This document shows, one piece after another, positions 1-9,449 of a stretch of DNA of 64,000 bases. The notes under the pieces were generated by a model. The model did no database searches. It saw nothing but the letters and a program-made list of their open reading frames with translations, and was not told the origin of the DNA. Source of the DNA: Ectopseudomonas chengduensis (lineage in GTDB: Bacteria; Pseudomonadota; Gammaproteobacteria; Pseudomonadales; Pseudomonadaceae); contig NZ_FMZQ01000018.1 in the NCBI RefSeq assembly GCF_900102635.1, positions 21,646 through 85,645 of the forward strand. The letters are read 5' to 3'. The translations under genes and the position numbers were made by a program. Numbering within the stretch: position 1 is the stretch's first letter; each line of letters begins with the position of its first letter.

Positions 1-875
<875 letters not shown>

Positions 876-919
876 TACCATCCTCACGTATTAACAAGGG
901 CCTCGAGGGCCGCCAACAA

Positions 920-935
920 CTGTATAAGTAGCCAG
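920..935 (-). promoter_or_regulatory. LexA (SOS) box of recA
   Basis: On the minus strand this reads CTGGCTACTTATACAG, which fits the CTG-N10-CAG form of gamma-proteobacterial LexA sites and lies 45 bases before the recA start. Seen directly; binding by LexA is inferred from the family. Confidence 0.85.
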
Positions 936-962
936 TATTATTCCACAGGGCAAGTCGCCCGC

Positions 963-1469
963 CTACCCCACAAGCGGATTTTCCTCCGCCAACAGGCGCA
1001 GAAGCCCCGCCAGAGCGGCCTCGACCGTTTGTCGGCGCACCTCATCGCGGTTACCAGCGAACTGCTTGCGCATACTGAAAAGACGCTCGCCATCGCCCCA
1101 GGCCAACCAGACGGTACCGACCGGTTTCTCCACGGAGCCACCGTCCGGCCCTGCCACCCCACTGACAGCCACTGCATAGCGCGCCCCGCTATTGGCCTGA
1201 GCGCCACGCACCATCGCCTCGACCACCTCTCGGCTAACGGCGCCCACACTGGTGAAAAAGTCGGCACATACAGCCAACTGCTTGGTTTTCTGGACGTTGG
1301 AGTACGTCACATAGCCAGCCTCGAACCAGGCCGAGCTGCCGGGGATACGAGTGATCGCCTCGGCGATACCGCCGCCTGTACAAGACTCTGCAGTGGTGAC
1401 CTGGGCAGCTTGCGCCTGCAATGCTGCACCCAGTTGTTCGGCCAGTTGGCTGATTCTGTCCATATCCAC
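963..1469 (-). CDS. pncC: Nicotinamide-nucleotide amidase (CinA C-terminal domain)
   Basis: The 168-residue protein consists only of the CinA C-terminal domain, which deamidates nicotinamide mononucleotide to nicotinate mononucleotide in pyridine nucleotide recycling. The family motif TTAESCTGGG starts near residue 25 and holds the catalytic serine; GPDGGSVEKPVGTVWLAW in the second half is also typical. The N-terminal CinA domain (COG1058 type) is absent, as in other short PncC proteins. The gene is immediately upstream of recA in the same direction, the usual Pseudomonas arrangement, and is divergent from the PAS-chemotaxis gene. Confidence 0.92.
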   Translation of the reverse strand: MDMDRISQLAEQLGAALQAQAAQVTTAESCTGGGIAEAITRIPGSSAWFEAGYVTYSNVQKTKQLAVCADFFTSVGAVSREVVEAMVRGAQANSGARYAVAVSGVAGPDGGSVEKPVGTVWLAWGDGERLFSMRKQFAGNRDEVRRQTVEAALAGLLRLLAEENPLVG

Positions 1470-1573
1470 TCCTCACTCATCGAACGGCAAACCCTACACA
1501 GCTTGCCTGCCAGTGGAAACGGCAAAGTTCGTCTACTGTTATCACGGGCTAGGGTGCAATAGGAGGCACTGCG

Positions 1574-2878
1574 ATGTGGCTTTCACGGAACAAGGAACAC
1601 AAGGACGCGCAGGATCAGGGAGCGGCAGAGCTACAGGCCATTCGCCAATCGATGGCGATGATCGAGTTCACCCCGGACGGCATCATCCTCGACGCCAACC
1701 CAGCCTTCCTCGGCATGGTGAATTACCGCCTGGAAGAGATCGTCGGCAAGCACCATCGTCTGTTCTGCTCCCGCAACCTGAGCGAGAGCCTCGCCTATCA
1801 ACAGTTCTGGCAGCGCCTGCGCCAAGGCGAGCACTTCAGCGATCGCTTTCCAAGGCTGACGCAAGACGGCAAGGAGGTCTGGCTGGAAGCGACCTACATG
1901 CCAATCCGGGATGATCATGGCTCGGTGACCAAGGTAATGAAGATCGCCACCGACATCACCCGCCAGGTAGCGGCCGAACATATGCACGAGAGCTACATCA
2001 AGGCCATCGACCGCTCCATGGCGGTGATCGAGTTCAACCTCGAGGGTGAGGTAGTGAGTGCCAACCAGAACTTCCTCGATCTGATGGGCTATCGCCGCGA
2101 CGATGTGATCGGCCAGCATCACCGGCTCTTCTGCCTGGCCGAGGACAGCCGCAGCGATGACTACCGTCAGTTCTGGGCTCGCTTGAACAAAGGCGAGTTC
2201 ATGTCCGATCGTTTTCGCCGCGTGACCAAACAAGGCCAGCAGGTCTGGCTGCGTGCCACCTACAACCCCCTTTACGACGCCAACGGCCGCGTCTATGGCG
2301 TAGTGAAATTCGCCAGCGACATCACCGCCCAGGTCGAGCGCCGCGACTCGGAGGCTGCCGCTGCCCAGCTGGCTCATGACATCGCCAAGGAGACCGATGT
2401 TTCCGCCGATCACGGCACGCGCACAGTGGCCCAGACCGTTGCGGTGGTCGCCGATATTGCCAGTGAACTGGCTCATGTGGCCGAACAGATAGAAGGCCTT
2501 AACAAACAATCCGAGCAGATCACCAGCATCGTTCAGGTAATTCGCAGTATTGCCGACCAGACCAATCTGCTGGCACTCAACGCAGCCATCGAAGCGGCGC
2601 GTGCCGGTGAACAGGGTCGCGGCTTCGCCGTAGTGGCCGATGAAGTGCGTCAACTGGCCTCGCGAACCAGCCAGGCCACCCAGGAGATCAATGGCGTCGT
2701 TCAGCAGAACCAGAATCTTACGCGCAACGCAGTGGCCAGCATGGCAACCACGCGAGAGCGTGCACGTACCGGCGTAGACCTGGCCAACCAGGCTGGTGAA
2801 GTGATCCGCGAGATACGCAGCGAATCGCAGCGCGTGGTCGAGGCGGTGGCTCAGTTCTCGGTGACCTTCACCGACTGA
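1574..2878 (+). CDS. Soluble PAS-PAS methyl-accepting chemotaxis-type sensor (BdlA/Aer-like)
   Basis: The 434-residue protein has no membrane segment. Two PAS domains (about residues 25-130 and 147-253) are clear internal duplicates: each has an HHRLFC motif (60-65 and 182-187) and ends in ATDIT or ASDIT. A short chemoreceptor signalling domain follows, with the hairpin tip IADQTNLLALNAAIEAARAG and GRGFAVVADEVRQLA. The protein stops soon after, so the receptor bundle is shorter than in transmembrane receptors and has no terminal CheR-binding pentapeptide. AGGAGG lies 8 bases before the ATG. The layout and length resemble P. aeruginosa BdlA (biofilm dispersion) and Aer-2-like sensors, but orthology cannot be decided here. 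It may be a local insertion between pncC and mutS. Confidence 0.88.
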   Translation: MWLSRNKEHKDAQDQGAAELQAIRQSMAMIEFTPDGIILDANPAFLGMVNYRLEEIVGKHHRLFCSRNLSESLAYQQFWQRLRQGEHFSDRFPRLTQDGKEVWLEATYMPIRDDHGSVTKVMKIATDITRQVAAEHMHESYIKAIDRSMAVIEFNLEGEVVSANQNFLDLMGYRRDDVIGQHHRLFCLAEDSRSDDYRQFWARLNKGEFMSDRFRRVTKQGQQVWLRATYNPLYDANGRVYGVVKFASDITAQVERRDSEAAAAQLAHDIAKETDVSADHGTRTVAQTVAVVADIASELAHVAEQIEGLNKQSEQITSIVQVIRSIADQTNLLALNAAIEAARAGEQGRGFAVVADEVRQLASRTSQATQEINGVVQQNQNLTRNAVASMATTRERARTGVDLANQAGEVIREIRSESQRVVEAVAQFSVTFTD

Positions 2879-2969
2879 AGAGTAATTGCGTCAGATTCGC
2901 AGCCCACGCGAGGGACGAAGTATGGGAAAATTCCCGGCTTCGTCACACCCACCGCACGTAAGGCCCGGC

Positions 2970-5537
2970 ATGACCGATCTCTCCGCTCACACCCCGATGA
3001 TGCAGCAGTACTGGAAGCTGAAGAACCAGCACCCGGATCAGTTGATGTTCTATCGCATGGGTGACTTCTACGAGATTTTCTACGAAGACGCGAAGAAAGC
3101 AGCCAAGCTGCTCGACATCACCCTGACCGCACGCGGCCAGTCGGCCGGCCAATCGATCCCCATGTGCGGCATTCCTTTCCATTCGCTCGAGGGCTACCTG
3201 GCCAAGCTGGTCAAGCTCGGCGAATCGGTGGTGATCTGCGAACAGATCGGCGACCCGGCCACCAGCAAGGGGCCGGTGGAGCGTCAGGTGGTGCGTATCA
3301 TCACCCCCGGCACCATCAGCGACGAAGCCCTGCTCGATGAGCACCGCGACAACCTGCTTGCTGCAGTCCTCGGTGATGAGCGCCTGTTTGGTCTGGCCGT
3401 GCTGGACATCACCAGCGGCCGCTTCAGCGTGCAGGAGATCAAGGGCTGGGAAAATCTGCTGGCCGAACTGGAGCGCCTCAGCCCCGCCGAACTGCTGATC
3501 CCGGACGACTGGCCGCAGGGCCTGCCCGCCGAGAAGCGCAAGGGCTCGCGCCGCCGCGCCCCCTGGGATTTCGACCGCGACAGCGCCTTCAAGAGCCTGT
3601 GCCAGCAATTCAGCACCCAGGATCTGAAAGGCTTCGGCTGCGAGAACCTGACCCTGGCCATCGGCGCCGCCGGCTGCCTGCTCAGCTATGCCAAGGAAAC
3701 CCAGCGCACCGCCCTGCCCCACCTGCGCAGCCTGCGTCACGAGCGCCTGGACGACACGGTGATCCTCGATGGTGCCAGCCGCCGCAACCTGGAGCTGGAC
3801 ATCAACCTCGCCGGCGGCCGCGACAACACCCTGCAATCGGTGATGGATCGCTGCCAGACCGCCATGGCCAGCCGCCTGCTGGGCCGTTGGCTGAACCGTC
3901 CGTTGCGTGACCGCGCGGTGCTGGAGGCACGCCAGGACGCCATCGCCCGCCTGCTCGATGGCTATCGCTTCGAAACGCTGCAGCCGCAGCTCAAGGAAAT
4001 CGGCGACCTGGAGCGCATCCTCGCCCGTATCGGCCTGCGCAACGCCCGCCCACGCGACCTTGCCCGCCTGCGCGACGCCCTGGCGGCACTGCCCGAGCTG
4101 CAGCTGGCGATGACCTCGCTGGATACCCCGCACCTGCAACAGCTGGCCAGCAGCATCTCCACCTACCCGGAGCTGGCCGACCTGCTGGCCCGCGCCATCA
4201 TCGACAACCCGCCGGCGGTGATCCGTGACGGCGGCGTGCTGAAGACCGGCTATGACGCCGAGCTGGACGAACTGCAGGCCATGAGCGAGAACGCCGGACA
4301 GTTCCTCATGGATCTGGAAGCACGGGAGAAGGAGCGCACCGGCCTAGCCAACCTCAAGGTCGGCTACAACCGCGTGCACGGCTACTTCATCGAACTGCCG
4401 ACCAAGCAGGCCGAGTCGGCGCCGGCTGACTACATCCGCCGGCAGACACTCAAAGGTGCCGAGCGCTTCATCACCCCCGAACTGAAAGAGTTCGAGGACA
4501 AAGCGCTGTCGGCCAAGAGCCGCGCCCTGGCCCGCGAAAAGATGCTCTACGACGAGTTGCTCGAGCGCCTGATCGGCCATCTGGCGCCGCTGCAGGACAG
4601 TGCCGCAGCCCTCGCCGAACTGGACGTGCTGAGCAACCTGGCAGAGCGCGCGCTGAATCTCGACCTGAACCGCCCACGCTTCGTCGACGAACCGTGCATG
4701 CGCATCGACCAGGGCCGTCACCCGGTGGTCGAGCAGGTGCTAACCACGCCCTTCGTGGCCAACGACCTGGATCTCGACGACAACCGGCGCATGCTGGTCA
4801 TCACCGGGCCGAACATGGGTGGTAAATCCACCTACATGCGCCAGACCGCACTGATCGTGCTGCTGGCCCATATCGGCAGCTTCGTGCCGGCGGCGGCCTG
4901 CGAACTGTCGCTGGTCGACCGCATCTTCACCCGTATCGGCTCCAGCGATGACCTGGCCGGCGGCCGCTCCACCTTCATGGTGGAGATGAGCGAAACAGCC
5001 AATATTCTGCACAACGCCAGCGAGCGTAGCCTGGTACTGATGGACGAGGTCGGACGTGGCACCAGCACCTTCGACGGCCTGTCGCTGGCCTGGTCGGCGG
5101 CCGAGCACCTGGCGCGCCTGCGCGCCTTCACCCTGTTCGCCACCCACTATTTCGAGCTGACCGTGCTGCCGGAAAGCGAGCCGGTGGTAGCCAACGTGCA
5201 CCTCTCGGCCACCGAGCACAACGAGCGTATCGTCTTCCTCCACCACGTTCAGCCAGGCCCCGCGAGCCAGAGCTACGGCCTGGCCGTAGCGCAACTGGCT
5301 GGTGTACCCGGCACGGTGATCAGCCGCGCACGCGAGCACCTGGCGCGCCTGGAGGCCACCAGCCTGCCGCACGATCTGCCACGCCAGGCGCCCGGCCAGC
5401 CGCAAGCGCCGATGCAGAGTGACCTGTTCGCCAGCGTGCCGCACCCACTGCTGGAGCAATTGCACAAGATCAACCCGGATGATCTGACTCCGCGCAAGGC
5501 GCTGGAGCTGTTATATACATGGAAGACGCAGATCTAA
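2970..5537 (+). CDS. mutS: DNA mismatch repair protein MutS
   Basis: MutS recognises mismatches and small loops and recruits MutL. The ATG at 2970 gives MTDLSAHTPMMQQYWKLKNQ, the normal N-terminus, with a TAAGG about 8 bases upstream; an upstream in-frame TTG at 2886 is not supported. The 855-residue protein has the mismatch-wedge motif MGDFYEIF near residue 30, the Walker A GPNMGGKST near residue 614, the signature STFMVEMSETANIL and Walker B LVLMDEVGRGTSTFDG, and the C-terminal helix region ending in KALELLYTWK. Length and motifs are complete. It stands alone between the sensor gene and fdxA. Confidence 0.98.
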   Translation: MTDLSAHTPMMQQYWKLKNQHPDQLMFYRMGDFYEIFYEDAKKAAKLLDITLTARGQSAGQSIPMCGIPFHSLEGYLAKLVKLGESVVICEQIGDPATSKGPVERQVVRIITPGTISDEALLDEHRDNLLAAVLGDERLFGLAVLDITSGRFSVQEIKGWENLLAELERLSPAELLIPDDWPQGLPAEKRKGSRRRAPWDFDRDSAFKSLCQQFSTQDLKGFGCENLTLAIGAAGCLLSYAKETQRTALPHLRSLRHERLDDTVILDGASRRNLELDINLAGGRDNTLQSVMDRCQTAMASRLLGRWLNRPLRDRAVLEARQDAIARLLDGYRFETLQPQLKEIGDLERILARIGLRNARPRDLARLRDALAALPELQLAMTSLDTPHLQQLASSISTYPELADLLARAIIDNPPAVIRDGGVLKTGYDAELDELQAMSENAGQFLMDLEAREKERTGLANLKVGYNRVHGYFIELPTKQAESAPADYIRRQTLKGAERFITPELKEFEDKALSAKSRALAREKMLYDELLERLIGHLAPLQDSAAALAELDVLSNLAERALNLDLNRPRFVDEPCMRIDQGRHPVVEQVLTTPFVANDLDLDDNRRMLVITGPNMGGKSTYMRQTALIVLLAHIGSFVPAAACELSLVDRIFTRIGSSDDLAGGRSTFMVEMSETANILHNASERSLVLMDEVGRGTSTFDGLSLAWSAAEHLARLRAFTLFATHYFELTVLPESEPVVANVHLSATEHNERIVFLHHVQPGPASQSYGLAVAQLAGVPGTVISRAREHLARLEATSLPHDLPRQAPGQPQAPMQSDLFASVPHPLLEQLHKINPDDLTPRKALELLYTWKTQI

Positions 5538-5676
5538 CGTTCAATACAACAAACTGCTAGAATCGCGCGCAATTTTACGACCGCCCGGTTTACAGCCTGA
5601 GCCGCGGCCACATACAGAGCGCCTGGCAGCCCTTCATAGAAAGGGCCCAAGCCGCCGCCCGAGGAGAGAATCAGAC

Positions 5677-6000
5677 ATGACCTTCGTCGTCACCGACAAC
5701 TGCATCAAGTGCAAATACACCGACTGTGTGGAAGTCTGCCCGGTCGACTGCTTTTACGAAGGCCCGAACTTCCTGGTCATTCACCCGGATGAGTGCATTG
5801 ATTGCGCCCTGTGCGAGCCGGAGTGCCCTGCGCAGGCGATCTTCTCGGAAGACGAGGTACCAGAGGATCAGCAGGAGTTCATCGAACTGAACGCCGATCT
5901 GGCCGAAGTGTGGCCGAACATCACCGAGAAGAAAGATGCACTGCCGGACGCCGAAGAGTGGGATGGCGTGAAGGACAAGCTGCAACACCTGGAGCGCTGA
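5677..6000 (+). CDS. fdxA: 7Fe ferredoxin (FdxA)
   Basis: The 107-residue ferredoxin has the pattern of a [3Fe-4S][4Fe-4S] protein: CIKCKYTDCVEVCPVDCF near the N-terminus and CIDCALCEPECP near residue 40. It is a soluble electron carrier and the usual neighbour of mutS and rsmZ/rpoS in Pseudomonas. GAGGAGAGAA precedes the ATG. An extended -10 (TGCTAGAAT, 5555-5563) lies about 110 bases upstream and may be its promoter. A strong hairpin terminator follows the stop codon. Confidence 0.96.
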   Translation: MTFVVTDNCIKCKYTDCVEVCPVDCFYEGPNFLVIHPDECIDCALCEPECPAQAIFSEDEVPEDQQEFIELNADLAEVWPNITEKKDALPDAEEWDGVKDKLQHLER

Positions 6001-6016
6001 GTTCGCCCTGAAACAC

Positions 6017-6043
6017 AAAGACCCGCCAAGTGCGGGTCTTTTA
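6017..6043 (+). terminator. Rho-independent terminator of fdxA
   Basis: The stem AAAGACCCGC / GCGGGTCTTT with a short loop, followed by TTTACTTT, begins about 17 bases after the fdxA stop codon. Confidence 0.85.
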
Positions 6044-6095
6044 CTTTCAGGCTCCGGGCCGACTGCCCGCCAGGCTGGCGCCACAAACAGCACGC

Positions 6096-6229
6096 GCAAA
6101 AAAGGGGCGGCTTGCGCCGCCCACTTTTATTCCCTAATCCCTTTATTTCCCAACTCATCATCCTGATGAATCGCTTCTTGCGATGTTCCTGATCATCATC
6201 CTGATGATCTGTGCTTGTCCCTGAGCACG
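6096..6229 (-). ncRNA. rsmZ: RsmZ regulatory RNA (RsmA/CsrA sequestering)
   Basis: Minus-strand transcription from about 6229 would give an RNA of about 130 bases with repeated GGA motifs: CAGGGACA, CATCAGGATGATG twice, CAGGAACA, AAGGGA and TAGGGA. Several lie in stem-loop contexts (CATCAGGATG; ATCGC-AAGAA-GCGAT). It ends in a strong terminator, GGGCGGC-loop-GCCGCCC (6105-6122), followed by six T. Position between fdxA and rpoS, leftward orientation and a palindromic GacA site upstream match Pseudomonas rsmZ. RsmZ titrates the translational repressors RsmA/RsmE. A -10 TAATAT (6241-6236) with TTGTGC 16 bases further upstream suggests the start site; the exact 5' end is inferred. Confidence 0.88.
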
Positions 6230-6235
6230 GGTGTG

Positions 6236-6263
6236 ATATTAGCTGTTACGGGCAGCGGCACAA
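6236..6263 (-). promoter_or_regulatory. Probable rsmZ core promoter
   Basis: On the minus strand TTGTGC (6263-6258) and TAATAT (6241-6236) are separated by 16 bases, placing transcription start near 6229. Inferred from sequence only. Confidence 0.55.
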
Positions 6264-6378
6264 CCCGGCCAAAATTTATACCGCCTGTTCACTTATCTTA
6301 TAAAAACCTTATAAAACAATAATTTAAAAACAAATTCAGTAAAAGAGCTGGGTTTTCAACACAAACACTGACAACACC

Positions 6379-6396
6379 TGTAAGCGATGACTTACA
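6379..6396 (-). promoter_or_regulatory. GacA upstream activating sequence of rsmZ
   Basis: TGTAAGCGATGACTTACA is a perfect match to the TGTAAG-N6-CTTACA palindrome that GacA uses to activate rsm RNA genes. It lies about 160 bases upstream of the predicted rsmZ start, the usual distance range for this element, and about 50 bases downstream of the rpoS stop codon. Confidence 0.88.
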
Positions 6397-6405
6397 TGGG
6401 TTCGC

Positions 6406-6432
6406 ATAAAAAACCCGGCCGGAGCCGGGTTC
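6406..6432 (-). terminator. Rho-independent terminator of rpoS
   Basis: Read on the minus strand, AACCCGGC-TCCG-GCCGGGTT followed by a run of T lies just after the rpoS stop codon. It separates rpoS from the GacA site and rsmZ. Confidence 0.88.
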
Positions 6433-6449
6433 ATGATCGAAGCGAAACC

Positions 6450-7457
6450 TCACTGGAACAAGGCGTCGCTGGACAAGCCGTTCTTCTCCAGGATTTCCCG
6501 CAGACGCTTGAGCGCCTCAACCTGAATCTGCCGCACCCGCTCGCGGGTCAGGCCGATCTCCTGCCCCACTTCTTCAAGGGTACAACTTTCATGGCCGCGC
6601 AGACCGAAGCGACGCACAACAACTTCCCGTTGTTTGTCGGTCAGGTCGGAGAGCCACTGATCAATGCTCTGCGACAGATCATCGTCCTGCAACAGTTCGC
6701 AGGGATCGGTCGGGCGATCATCGGTCAGGGTGTCGAGCAGCGTCTTGTCCGAATCCGGACCAAGCGAGACGTCCACCGAGGACACTCGTTCGTTGAGGCC
6801 GAGCATGCGCTTGACCTCGCCCACCGGTTTTTCCAGCAGGTTGGCAATTTCTTCCGCAGAAGGCTCATGGTCAAGCTTCTGGGTCAGTTCACGAGCTGCA
6901 CGCAGGTATACGTTGAGCTCCTTGACCACATGAATCGGCAAACGGATGGTTCGCGTCTGGTTCATGATGGCGCGTTCGATGGTCTGGCGGATCCACCAGG
7001 TTGCATAGGTCGAGAAACGGAACCCCCGCTCCGGATCGAATTTTTCCACGGCGCGAATCAAGCCGAGGTTGCCCTCCTCGATCAGATCGAGCAGAGAGAG
7101 ACCACGGTTGACGTAACGCCGAGCGATCTTCACGACCAGGCGCAGGTTGCTCTCGATCATGCGTTTGCGCCCGGCAGGATCGCCCTTCTGCGCCAGACGC
7201 GCGAAGTGCACTTCCTCTTCGGGAGTGAGCAAGGGAGAGAAACCGATTTCGTTGAGGTAAAGCTGAGTGGCGTCTAGCGCCCGGGTGTAGTCGATGTATT
7301 TGTGCTGCTTGGAGGGGGTGGCGTTCTTGGCCTTGGTACGTGCGACCGGTGCTTCCACCTCATCGCCCTGAACCTCGCCGAAAACGATGCCTGGCTCCAT
7401 GAGGAGCAGTTCATCGTCGACGTCAAACTCCGGCGCTTCTTTTTTGATGAGAGCCAT
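6450..7457 (-). CDS. rpoS: RNA polymerase sigma factor RpoS
   Basis: The stationary-phase and general-stress sigma factor, 335 residues. Sigma-70 regions are in order: region 1.2 (TQLYLNEIGFSPLLTPEEEV), region 2 with LDLIEEGNLGLIRAVEKFDP and RFSTYATWWIRQTIERAI, region 3, and region 4 ending in the helix-turn-helix TLEEVGQEIGLTRERVRQIQ. The acidic N-terminus (FDVDDELLLMEPG) is typical of Pseudomonas RpoS. It follows nlpD in the same direction; in this genus the main rpoS promoter commonly lies inside nlpD, although I could not pick it out. Confidence 0.98.
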   Translation of the reverse strand: MALIKKEAPEFDVDDELLLMEPGIVFGEVQGDEVEAPVARTKAKNATPSKQHKYIDYTRALDATQLYLNEIGFSPLLTPEEEVHFARLAQKGDPAGRKRMIESNLRLVVKIARRYVNRGLSLLDLIEEGNLGLIRAVEKFDPERGFRFSTYATWWIRQTIERAIMNQTRTIRLPIHVVKELNVYLRAARELTQKLDHEPSAEEIANLLEKPVGEVKRMLGLNERVSSVDVSLGPDSDKTLLDTLTDDRPTDPCELLQDDDLSQSIDQWLSDLTDKQREVVVRRFGLRGHESCTLEEVGQEIGLTRERVRQIQVEALKRLREILEKNGLSSDALFQ

Positions 7458-7558
7458 TGTTGTTGTCCCTAGCTGAGTTCGACAACAGACTCTGGCGGAA
7501 CCGTCCTGGCCACACCTGAGCCCGTCCCTCCTACGTGATGGAACGGGTCAGCGACGGA

Positions 7559-8437
7559 TCAACGACGTGGCAGATATTGCAGCGGATCGACAGGTTTACC
7601 TTGGCGGCGAATCTCGAAGTGCAGCTTCACCCGGTCGGCCCCTGTGGACCCCATTTCGGCAATACTTTGCCCGGCTTTGACCTGCTGCCCCTCCCGTACC
7701 AACAACCTGCGGTTATGACCGTAAGCACTTACGTAGGTATCGCTGTGTTTGATGATGATCAACTCGCCGTAGCCCCGCAAACCACTCCCGGCGTACACCA
7801 CTGATCCATCAGACGCAGCTAAAACAGGCTGGCCTAATTGCCCTGCGATATCAATGCCTTTATTCAAACTACCGTTTGAGGAAAAACGACTGATCACTGT
7901 GCCCTCGGTTGGCCAGGACCAACCACTGGCCGAGCGACTCACTGGTGTTACTGGCGTAGTCGCTGGCGTGTTGGCTACCGGCGGGCGGGCGGGCTGAGTT
8001 GCAGGCGGCGCAGTCACGGCAACCGGCGGACGACTGGGCACTGGCTGAGTGACAACGGGCGAGGTGGCCGCAGGCGGTGCCGAAACGACCGGCTGACTGC
8101 TGCCCACCGGGCGGTTGTCGAAACGGATCGTCTGACCCACGCGGATCAGATAGGGATCGCGCAAACCGTTATGAGCAGCGAGTGCCTTCCAATCCCAGCC
8201 GAAACGAAAGGCGATCGAATAGAGGGTATCGCCACGCTGCACCACATAGTGGCCATCACGTACGGGCTGACGCTGAACCACCGGGGCACGCCCCTGATTC
8301 TGGCCACGGTCGACCACCTGTACGCCACCCGGTGGCGAGCTGACGCAACCGGCCAACGCGGAGGCGGCAAGCATGGCGAGCGGCAGGCGAAACGCTGCAA
8401 CTGCGCGGACTAGCACGTGAAGGACGGTGAAACTCAC
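7559..8437 (-). CDS. nlpD: Murein hydrolase activator lipoprotein NlpD
   Basis: The 292-residue lipoprotein has an N-terminal hydrophobic stretch ending in the lipobox LAGC (Cys about residue 31). A LysM domain follows (about 60-107, HYVVQRGDTLYSIAFRFGWD), then a Pro/Ala/Val-rich linker, then a C-terminal LytM/M23 domain. The LytM site is degenerate (KGIDIAG where an enzyme has HxxxD; KLHFE where it has HxH), which fits NlpD as an activator of the septal amidase AmiC rather than an active peptidase. It lies directly upstream of rpoS as in most gamma-proteobacteria. Confidence 0.95.
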   Translation of the reverse strand: MSFTVLHVLVRAVAAFRLPLAMLAASALAGCVSSPPGGVQVVDRGQNQGRAPVVQRQPVRDGHYVVQRGDTLYSIAFRFGWDWKALAAHNGLRDPYLIRVGQTIRFDNRPVGSSQPVVSAPPAATSPVVTQPVPSRPPVAVTAPPATQPARPPVANTPATTPVTPVSRSASGWSWPTEGTVISRFSSNGSLNKGIDIAGQLGQPVLAASDGSVVYAGSGLRGYGELIIIKHSDTYVSAYGHNRRLLVREGQQVKAGQSIAEMGSTGADRVKLHFEIRRQGKPVDPLQYLPRR

Positions 8438-8485
8438 CCAACTGCTCCCTGAATGATTCCGAGTACGGCGCCCATTGTGCCGTAT

Positions 8486-9424
8486 TTATTCGGTGCGACC
8501 AGTATCGAGCGCCTGACGACCAGCCAGCCACTCCAGGCCAAGCACCAAGGCGATACCGCCGATTGCCAATACCACGGCAAGCAAGAGCTGTGGGTCCTGG
8601 CCACTGATTTCTGCAAAATGCCCCGGTAGCAGATTGCTCTGCAGCAGCGGCACCTGCTCACCTTTACTGTCGATACGCCAGCTCAGGGTCTCCTTCCAGG
8701 GCCAGACCTTGTTCAGCGAACCCAGCATCAGGCCGACCAGAAACGCCAGACTGAGGTCACGCCAACGTGACAGCAGCCAACTGAGCAGACGCGCGAAACT
8801 GAGAATGCCAACCAGGCAGCCGCTGGCGAACACCGCCATGACCAGCAGATCGAGGTCCTTGACCGCACCCAGCACCACCGAATAGAGGCCGAGCAGAAGC
8901 AGGATGAAGCTGCCCGAGATACCCGGCAGAATCATCGCGCAGATGGCGATGGCACCGGCCAGGAACAGGGTTGGCAGATCACTACCCCACTGCATCGGAG
9001 CGGCAACGGTGATCCAGTAGGCGAAAGCCAGGCCAAGCAGAAAACTCACCGCCCGGCTCCAGTTCCAGCGAATGATCTCTCGCCCGACCATATAGGTAGA
9101 CACCAGAATCAGGCCGAAGAAGAACGACCATACCGGAATCGGATGGTACTCAAGCAGATAGGTGATCAGCCGCGCGAGTGTGAGAATGCTGGTCAGGATG
9201 CCGCACAGCAGCACCAGCAGGAACGTCGCGTTGGCCATCTGCCAGGCATCCTTGATGCGGCCCCGCAGCAGCAGCAGGAACGCTTCGGGAATGCTGGCGA
9301 TGGAGCGCAGCAGCTCGTCATAGATACCACTGATAAAAGCGATGGTGCCGCCGGAAACGCCGGGCACGACATCTGCAGCGCCCATCGCCAAGCCCTTGGC
9401 ATAGAGCAGAAAATATTTCTTCAT
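8486..9424 (-). CDS. DUF368 polytopic membrane protein
   Basis: Starting at the ATG at 9424 (MKKYFLLYAKGLAMGAADVV) the protein has 312 residues and about eight or more hydrophobic segments. The N-terminal GAADVVPGVSGGTIAFI and the second GISGSFILLLLGLY match the repeated PG(V/I)SGG/S motifs of DUF368 inner-membrane proteins, some of which act in recycling of undecaprenyl phosphate. An upstream in-frame start at 9526 would overlap pcm and is not needed. It lies 25 bases after pcm and before nlpD. Function here is not established. Confidence 0.85.
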   Translation of the reverse strand: MKKYFLLYAKGLAMGAADVVPGVSGGTIAFISGIYDELLRSIASIPEAFLLLLRGRIKDAWQMANATFLLVLLCGILTSILTLARLITYLLEYHPIPVWSFFFGLILVSTYMVGREIIRWNWSRAVSFLLGLAFAYWITVAAPMQWGSDLPTLFLAGAIAICAMILPGISGSFILLLLGLYSVVLGAVKDLDLLVMAVFASGCLVGILSFARLLSWLLSRWRDLSLAFLVGLMLGSLNKVWPWKETLSWRIDSKGEQVPLLQSNLLPGHFAEISGQDPQLLLAVVLAIGGIALVLGLEWLAGRQALDTGRTE

Positions 9425-9449
9425 GGATCCTTCCGCTGCGAAAAAGCGA

